Shown piece after piece: positions 58,116 to 64,000 of a DNA stretch of 64,000 nucleotides. Origin of the DNA: Labia minor. Taxonomy: Eukaryota; Arthropoda; Insecta; Dermaptera; Spongiphoridae. Location of the stretch: NCBI GenBank assembly GCA_963082975.1, contig OY720344.1, forward strand, positions 31,469,172 through 31,533,171. The letters run 5' to 3'. Below the pieces are notes generated by a model. The model was not told the DNA's origin, did no database searches, and worked only from the letters and a program-made list of their open reading frames with translations. Position numbers and translations under genes: made by a program. Position 1 is the stretch's first letter; each line of letters opens with the position of its first letter.

Positions 58116-58960
58116 GAGATCATTACCAATTTGTAAATAAGTTTTTTAATATTAATTAATTTTTAAATAAATATTATAGATTACTTAGAACATTATTCGT
58201 TTCTTTTAGATATGTAAATTACATAAAAAGATTGTAGAAAATTTTCAGTTAAATGAAAAATTATTTATTTGGATATAAAACCAATTTTTATCTCCAAATT
58301 TTAAGAATATAGAACCGACAAGTTATTCTATTGCCCGGGGCGCCGTAGATGCTAGAGCGGGCCCTGGTCCGAGTCTTATAATGCTCTCTATCCTTCTATT
58401 TTAAATTTTAAAGAAACGGAAAGTGTTCTAGCCAAATTAATTTATTTATGTTTTGGCAAAGCGTATGACTCAGCTTAAATTTAAATTTATATAAATTAAC
58501 AAAATGAAAATTGATCGCTCAAATGTTAGGTTTTCTCCAAATAGATAATTTTTCACTTAACTGAAAATTCTACAATTATATAATTATCAATATTCCTTCT
58601 AAATAAAAAAAAGGAAAAAATGTACAGGTGTAAAGATGGTATGTTTTGTGAAAAATTAAGTGGAAAATTAAATACAATGTGTAACACATCAATATTTAAA
58701 AAAATGTATGTTTACTAGTGTTTACTCATAACATAATTTGTAAATAGTATTTTATAATTTTAATTTATCTTTAAATAAATTGATATAATAATATTATCAT
58801 AATATGAGATCATCACCAATGTTGTAAATAAGATTTTGTAATATTAATTAATTTTTAAATAAATATTATAGATTACATAGAACATTATTCGTTTCTTTTA
58901 GATATGTAAATTACATAAAAAGATTGTGAAATTTTCAGTTAAGAGAAATTCTACAATTAT
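58116..58960. repeat. duplicated 150-bp segment and related palindromic motifs
   Basis: 58116-58262 and 58806-58945 are close copies (both contain GAACATTATTCGTTTCTTTT and AGATATGTAAATTACATAAA). Palindromic TTTTCACTTAACTGAAAA-like motifs recur near 58050, 58250, 58550 and 58930. 58330-58367 is the end of an old hAT-like element related to 17805-17830. Confidence 0.7.
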
Positions 58961-59114
58961 TTAAATCACTATAATGGTTCTAAATAAAAAAAAAGCGGAC
59001 TTGGCACGGTTTTTAATTAGTTCGGTGCCTGCAGTGTCAGATGACGCTAAAAACTTTGTTTCAAAAATTAACATTAAGTAATCGAGTCTGATATGGATTG
59101 TCTGTGTTGTTTAA

Positions 59115-59395
59115 ATTTTTTAACTTTCCTGAGATAAACAAATACATGACCGTGAACTTAGCAACGTGAATATTAATTATTTATTATTTATTATTCAATA
59201 CAAGTTTTGGAAATTCAAACTATAAAATAAAAGAACAAATAAAATTATTATATTTAATATATAAACAAATATAATTGTAATTTAAAAAAATTGCAATTTT
59301 TCTAAATCCGCAGTGGCGCCTGTTATGTGTGAAACGAGTACTATACTAACGTACCTATGTTCACGGTCAACCTTTTTGTTTATCTCAGGAAACAT
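59115..59395. repeat. foldback upstream of zinc-finger gene 2
   Basis: The left arm CCTGAGATAAACAAATACAT then GACCGTGAAC is mirrored by GTTCACGGTCAACC and TTTGTTTATCTCAGG at the right (arms about 45 bp, spacer about 180 bp). Probably a decayed MITE; no clear target duplication. Confidence 0.7.
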
Positions 59396-59558
59396 CTGGA
59401 AAGTTCAAAAACTATCCTTATAGATAATCTGTGATTTTTGTTTCTCTCTGGAAAGTTAACGATTCGTGTTGTTTAATCTCAAATTAAAATTTAAAACCTA
59501 TTTACTACTTGTCAACTTGTATATAATTTATTGTTGATAATAAATAAATCAATTTAAA

Positions 59559-60895
59559 ATGGATCTTTATTTTCAAGAAGACAGAAAATATCCAATATAT
59601 ATAGGTAATACTAAATTTTGATTTTTGTTCATTTAAATAATTGTTATAATTTATATTGATTCTTTTGAATATAATTTGGAATTTATAACAAAAATTTTTA
59701 AAATAGTTTTATATATAAAAATATAGCAATTTGAAATAATCTAAGAAATATTATTTCAGGTCCATTATTTCCTTGTATATATTGCCATACCAATTATATA
59801 AATGAGGAATTTTTATGTAAACATTTGAAAAAATGTATTCATAAAAAAATATTTTCAATTTTTAAAAATAAAATAAATCGCAAAGAGGATACAGAAAATT
59901 CTAAGGAAAAGAGTCAATGCGAAAAACTTGAAAAAGTTACTGAATCAACTAATTTGGATGAAATTAATTGGCAATGTCATTTTTGTAAAAAGAAATTTAA
60001 TCATAAATCGTCTTTAAATTCTCATTTGTTAATTCATACAGGGGAAAAGCCATTTGAATGTAATTTTTGTAAAAAGAAATTTTCTTTAAAAGATAGTTTA
60101 AAAAAACACATATTAATTCATACAGGTGAAAAGTGTTTTGATTGTAATTTTTGTAAAAAGAAATTTACTCAATCATCTAGTTTAAATACTCATTTATTAA
60201 TTCACACAGGGGAAAAGCCTTTTGAATGTAATTTTTGTAAAAAGAAATTTTATAAAAAATCTCATTTAAATTCTCATTTATTAAATCATACTGGAGAAAA
60301 GCCTTTTGAATGCAATTATTGTAACAAGAAATATAATCATAAATCATCTTTAAATTCTCATTTATTAATTCATACAGGGGAAAAGCCATTTGAATGTAAT
60401 TTTTGTAAAAAGAAATTTTCTTTAAAAGATAGTTTAAAAAAACACATATTAATTCATACAGGTGAAAAGTGTTTTGATTGTAATTTTTGTAAAAAAAAAT
60501 TTATTCGAAAATCTTATTTAAATACTCATTTATTAATTCACACAGGGGAAAAGCCTTTTGAATGTAATTTTTGTAAAAAGACATTTAATAAAAACAATTC
60601 CTTAACAAGACATTTATTAATTCATACGGGGGAAAAGCCTTTTGAATGTGATTATTGTAAAAAGAAATTTAATCGAAAAACTACTTTATGTTCTCATTTA
60701 TTACTCCATTCAGGTGAAAAGCCATTTGAATGTAATTTATGTAAAAAGAAATTTACTCAATCCTCTAATTTAATTAAACATTTAGTAATCCATACAGGGG
60801 AAAAGCCATTTGAATGTAATTTATGTAAAAAGAAATTTTCTTTAAAAGAGAGTTTAAAAAAACACATATTAATTCATACATATGTAAAACATTGA
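59559..60895 (+). CDS. C2H2 zinc-finger protein, copy 2 (11 fingers)
   Basis: Two exons, 59559-59604 and 59760-60895, join in phase 1 to 393 residues. The start (MDLYFQEDRKYPIYI), the C2HC-like opening finger (PCIYC..KHLKKC) and the ESTNLDEINW linker match copy 1. Eleven C2H2 fingers follow, mostly with canonical TGEKPFEC linkers, better kept than in copy 1. Fingers 1-2 and 5-6 carry the same contact residues (NHKSSLNSH, SLKDSLKKH), and the same GEKCFDC linker follows each, so a four-finger block of about 336 bp was duplicated internally. Other fingers (TQSSSLNTH, YKKSHLNSH) are shared with copy 1. No effector domain is present. Likely a nuclear DNA-binding protein of unknown target. The intron (155 bp) and upstream 70 bases are also shared with copy 1, so this is a genomic duplication, not a retrocopy. 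Confidence 0.9.
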
Positions 60896-61275
60896 ATGTA
60901 ACTTTTGTTTTTTTTTAATAAATATACAGACCTTGATATTGGGGTTTCTTATCCTTAAATTCTCTCTTAGTTTTATACTAAATAAACCTATTTTATATTT
61001 ATTCTTACTTTCATTTGACTTTAGTTTTAATTTCATCTCAAAACTTAGGTAATTAATTTAAAAATGTTAATGTTAATCAGAAAAGTTGGTAAACAATTTT
61101 ATATAATCATTTTTTTAAGAACAAATTTGAAAATTTTAATATCATATCAAAACTTATTTAGGTAATTAATTCAAAAATGTTAATGTTAATCTGAAGAGCT
61201 CGTATACGATTTTATATAACCAATTTTTTTTTAAATTAAAAATTTTAATGATATTTCACATTGCCAATAATTTAG
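60896..61275 (+). other. 3' flank of zinc-finger gene 2
   Basis: Contains an AATAAA at about 60917. A tandem pair of related segments (AATTAATTTAAAAATGTTAA at about 61051 and AATTAATTCAAAAATGTTAA at about 61165) is shared with the flank of gene 1. It ends in a splice-acceptor-like TTTAG at 61271-61275. Confidence 0.6.
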
Positions 61276-61410
61276 GATTTGTCATATAATAAAAGTAAGA
61301 AGACATCTGTAGATGGAGTCTTTCTTCGAGCGCTTACTGAAGCAAATGAAGATCATAATAAATATATTGAAGAAAAACGATCAAGAAATGAAGATACTAA
61401 ATATGGACTT
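61276..61410 (+). CDS. possible exon with BESS/MADF-like character
   Basis: A stretch of 45 codons (DLSYNKSKKTSVDGVFLRAL, then TEANEDHNKYIEEKRSRNED) stands between an acceptor-like TTTAG and a donor-like GTAAGC. The charged KYIEEKRSRNED run followed by a short hydrophobic tail (to a TAA at 61470 if unspliced) recalls sequence just before BESS motifs in insect MADF proteins. No neighbouring exon is found, since the hAT copy begins 240 bp later. It could be a remnant, or an exon cut off by transposon insertion. Confidence 0.3.
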
Positions 61411-61616
61411 GTAAGCATTGCAGCATTATTGATTCATTTATTGTTTTCCAGAATCAAAGCAAAAATATAATGTTAAAATTTAATAATGTTTAACACTTTT
61501 TATTAGTTAACTAACCATCAAGCAGTTAACAACTCTCTAAGTGATCTTTAGTGGCGATCTCATTACTAGGCCATTTCAGCCTAAATACTTCATTATACAT
61601 CAATTACATATTTTAA

Positions 61617-61651
61617 TCTTATCTTATTATGCTAGCTAAAATTGTATATAT
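61617..61651 (+). mobile_element. Helitron family A 5' tip, interrupted by the hAT
   Basis: TCTTATCTTATTATGCTAGC then TAAAATTGTATATAT is the family A 5' terminus, identical in form to 42590-42620 reversed. The hAT copy starts at 61652, so the rest of the Helitron, if present, lies beyond the window. Confidence 0.65.
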
Positions 61652-64000
61652 CATAGGTTCTTAAACTTATGTACTCCACGGACCCCCACTTGAAAAAATT
61701 TTTTTTGACGGACCCCCATCACAACTTTAGGTACTTTACGTCATTTTATTAATTAATTTCTGGCTTACGATCTCATAAGGACAAGGATATATGATGAATA
61801 TTTCTAACAGTGATTGGTGAATAACGATTTTTTTGCATATTGTAGAACACATTTTATTAGAAATTATAATATTGAAGAAAGAAAATACAAACATTGTCAT
61901 AGCAACAAATCTCACAAATTATAATGGGTACTTACATTAAATTCATATAAATATTTTATAATTTTTTTCAGAAAATATTAAATAAGAAATATTTTAAAAA
62001 ATAACTGCATCTATCTCATTAAATATAACTTACATATTTAATGATGTATGCAGTTGTTTTCTTGAAACAAGAATCTCAATATCTGGCTTAATATTGGAAA
62101 CTTTTAATCTAAGATCCGGCTCTACATTTAATTTGTTTCTATATTTAGACTTAATATAAAATAGTACCGAAAAAGCTTGTTCGCATAAATATGTTGTGCA
62201 GAATGGAATCAAGTGTTGAAGTGCTTTATTTGCAAGCGCAGGATAATCTGACCTGAGAAGTAACCAAAAGTTGCTCAATTCAGTTTTGTTAAATTTTAGT
62301 TTATAAGTTGTATCACATGATAATTCCACGAGAATATCTTGTTCAGGTGCAGATAAATGTTTAGTATTTGTAATTTCCATATTAAATGGATCTCTGATCC
62401 AGTTATTGCAAGGATCAGGAGTAGAAAAATACTTCCTGAAGTTGCTTTTCAAAGTAATTAAATGTTCAACAAATAATTGACGCGTTTGATTAAGCAATTT
62501 TTCACTGGAGCTTTCTATGAAATCATTGAGAGTTGGAAAAGACTCATATACACCGTTCTGGATGCGTTTCGACCACAAGTCGATTTTTTTAATCATTGCT
62601 TCTATTTTATCTTCAACTTTAAATATATTTACAACAGTACCTTGCAGGCTCAAATTAAGTTCGTTCAATTTTGTAAAAATATCAGTCAAGTAAGCCACCT
62701 TAGCTAACCAGATAAAATCATTGAAACATTCGGTCAGTTCAAAATGCGCATCTATTAAAAACAATCGTATTTCATCTCGAAGCTCAAAAAGGCGAATGAG
62801 TACTTTCCCGCGGGACAACCAACGTACATCTGTATGTAATAATAAATGTGTATGTTGACTACCCATTTCCTCACACAAAATTTTAAAAACTCTGGAATTA
62901 AGTGGACGAGCCTTAATGAAATTGACAATTTTAACTACTTCGTCTAATGTTCTTTTCAAATCTGGTGACATATTTTTGGCTGCTAATGATTCTCTGTGAA
63001 TGCAGCAATGATTCCAAACAACCTGAGGCGCAACATTTTTAATAAGAGCAATCAATCCAGTTCTTGTACCTGACATTGCACGAGCACCATCAGTGCAAAT
63101 TCCAACACATTTTGGCCACTCTATTTCATTTTCGGTTATAAAATTATTCAAACTGTTAAATATGTCATTAGCTGTCGTTCGTGAAGGTAGTGAATCACAA
63201 AACAATACATCTTCTTGTATTTGATTTTCAAACTCATATCTAATGAAAGCTAACAAATTGGCATTATTAGTGACATCAGTACTTTCATCCAATTGTAATG
63301 AGTAATAGTGACTTTTGCGCACTCTCGATATTAATTCTTCTTTTATATTACATGACATGTCTTCAATCCTATTCTTAACCGTATCATTTGATAATGAAAT
63401 CAAATTTATATCGTTTGCTGCTTTAGTTCCTAACATTATATTTGTAATTACTTTTGTAGCAGGAAGAATTAATTGCTCTGCTATATTATGCGGCTTTCCT
63501 GCTTTAGCAATAAGTAGAGCTACTTCATATGATGCCATTACTGCTTTCTTACTCATACCACCAGATCCCGTCTTTACCATCAATTTCTGACTTGAATTAA
63601 GTTCTTCTTTTTTCATTTTAAAAAATTCGATAGACTTACTAACATGCTCGCTGTGCTTTGTTTGTAAATGACGTCTGAGATTAGCAGGTTTCATACTTTC
63701 ATTGGATAAACTTTCCTGACATAGAACGCAGACTGGTCTTTCCACATCATTGTTGCAAATATAAGTAAATCCAAATGATAAATAATCATCCGAATATTTT
63801 CTAGTTTTGCGTTTCTTGGTAGAGTTTGCTGTTGATGCCTCATCATCTGATTCTTTCCGTTTCTGTGTTGAACCAGTTTGTAGCCAACGATCCATTTTAT
63901 GGAGTAATTTATTAACATTGAACTACAATAATATAAATATAATATAAATATAATATAAATATAACGAATTATTATTTACTAGCTATGTTTTAATATGATT
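61652..64000 (-). mobile_element. second copy of the hAT transposon, inverted, right-truncated by window
   Basis: The right terminus CATAGGTTCTTAAACT begins at 61652 and the sequence is the reverse complement of 28229-31555 with very few differences. The presumed target duplication on this side is GTATATAT (61644-61651); the other side is outside the window, as is about 1 kb of the 5' region. Confidence 0.95.
62030..63895 (-). CDS. hAT transposase, second intact copy
   Basis: 621 residues, no stops, with the same BED finger, D-D-E residues and hATC region as the copy at 29310-31169. Visible protein differences are Gln135 to Pro and Ala511 to Thr, plus a 2-nt indel at the very end that changes the tail from TSH to TSLNM. 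All catalytic residues match. Either copy could therefore supply transposase, and the divergence indicates that both moved recently or are being corrected against each other. Confidence 0.97.
   Translation of the reverse strand: MDRWLQTGSTQKRKESDDEASTANSTKKRKTRKYSDDYLSFGFTYICNNDVERPVCVLCQESLSNESMKPANLRRHLQTKHSEHVSKSIEFFKMKKEELNSSQKLMVKTGSGGMSKKAVMASYEVALLIAKAGKPHNIAEQLILPATKVITNIMLGTKAANDINLISLSNDTVKNRIEDMSCNIKEELISRVRKSHYYSLQLDESTDVTNNANLLAFIRYEFENQIQEDVLFCDSLPSRTTANDIFNSLNNFITENEIEWPKCVGICTDGARAMSGTRTGLIALIKNVAPQVVWNHCCIHRESLAAKNMSPDLKRTLDEVVKIVNFIKARPLNSRVFKILCEEMGSQHTHLLLHTDVRWLSRGKVLIRLFELRDEIRLFLIDAHFELTECFNDFIWLAKVAYLTDIFTKLNELNLSLQGTVVNIFKVEDKIEAMIKKIDLWSKRIQNGVYESFPTLNDFIESSSEKLLNQTRQLFVEHLITLKSNFRKYFSTPDPCNNWIRDPFNMEITNTKHLSAPEQDILVELSCDTTYKLKFNKTELSNFWLLLRSDYPALANKALQHLIPFCTTYLCEQAFSVLFYIKSKYRNKLNVEPDLRLKVSNIKPDIEILVSRKQLHTSLNM

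Overview
This is eukaryotic nuclear DNA, most likely from an arthropod and probably an insect. It is strongly AT-rich, its genes have GT-AG introns, and it is packed with hAT, mariner/Tc1, pogo, Harbinger-type, Helitron, LINE and LTR sequences. The clearest conserved gene is Deltex, the RING E3 ligase of Notch signalling. I cannot name the species.

Layout. (1) 1-6133, plus strand: the last six visible exons of a large Pro/His-rich nuclear-type protein, tentatively Gse1-like, open at the left edge. (2) 8897-10483, minus strand: a deltex coding region in one exon, tail to tail with gene 1. (3) 13636-43340, plus strand: a six-exon gene for a 324-residue four-pass membrane protein of the claudin/PMP22/TMEM178 type. 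I assembled it from splice phases; its introns of 2 to 11 kb are filled with mobile elements. These include an apparently complete hAT transposon with an intact 619-codon transposase (28229-31555). (4) 43.4-63 kb: a mosaic of repeats around two tandem C2H2 zinc-finger genes (47907-49155 and 59559-60895), each with a tiny first exon and a long finger exon. (5) 61652-64000: a second, nearly identical hAT copy in the opposite orientation, running off the right edge.

The mobile-element record is unusually legible. Many insertions keep exact ends and target duplications: 8 bp for hAT, TA for mariner/pogo, TAA for a Harbinger-type MITE, 4 bp for a solo LTR, and A|T junctions for Helitrons. An inverted duplication (about 44.63-45.27 kb against 49.94-52.63 kb) supplies uninterrupted versions of several sites. 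This confirms a Tigger-like MITE, a chimeric Helitron and a solo LTR at base level.

The host genes do not form an operon-like or shared pathway. Deltex acts in Notch trafficking, gene 1 is probably a nuclear co-regulator, the tetraspan is a membrane protein, and the zinc-finger pair are probably lineage-specific DNA-binding proteins. I found no convincing new multi-gene system. The most noteworthy items are the young hAT pair, the chimeric Helitron with two 5' termini, the recently duplicated zinc-finger genes with internal finger-block duplication, and the 30-kb tetraspan gene.
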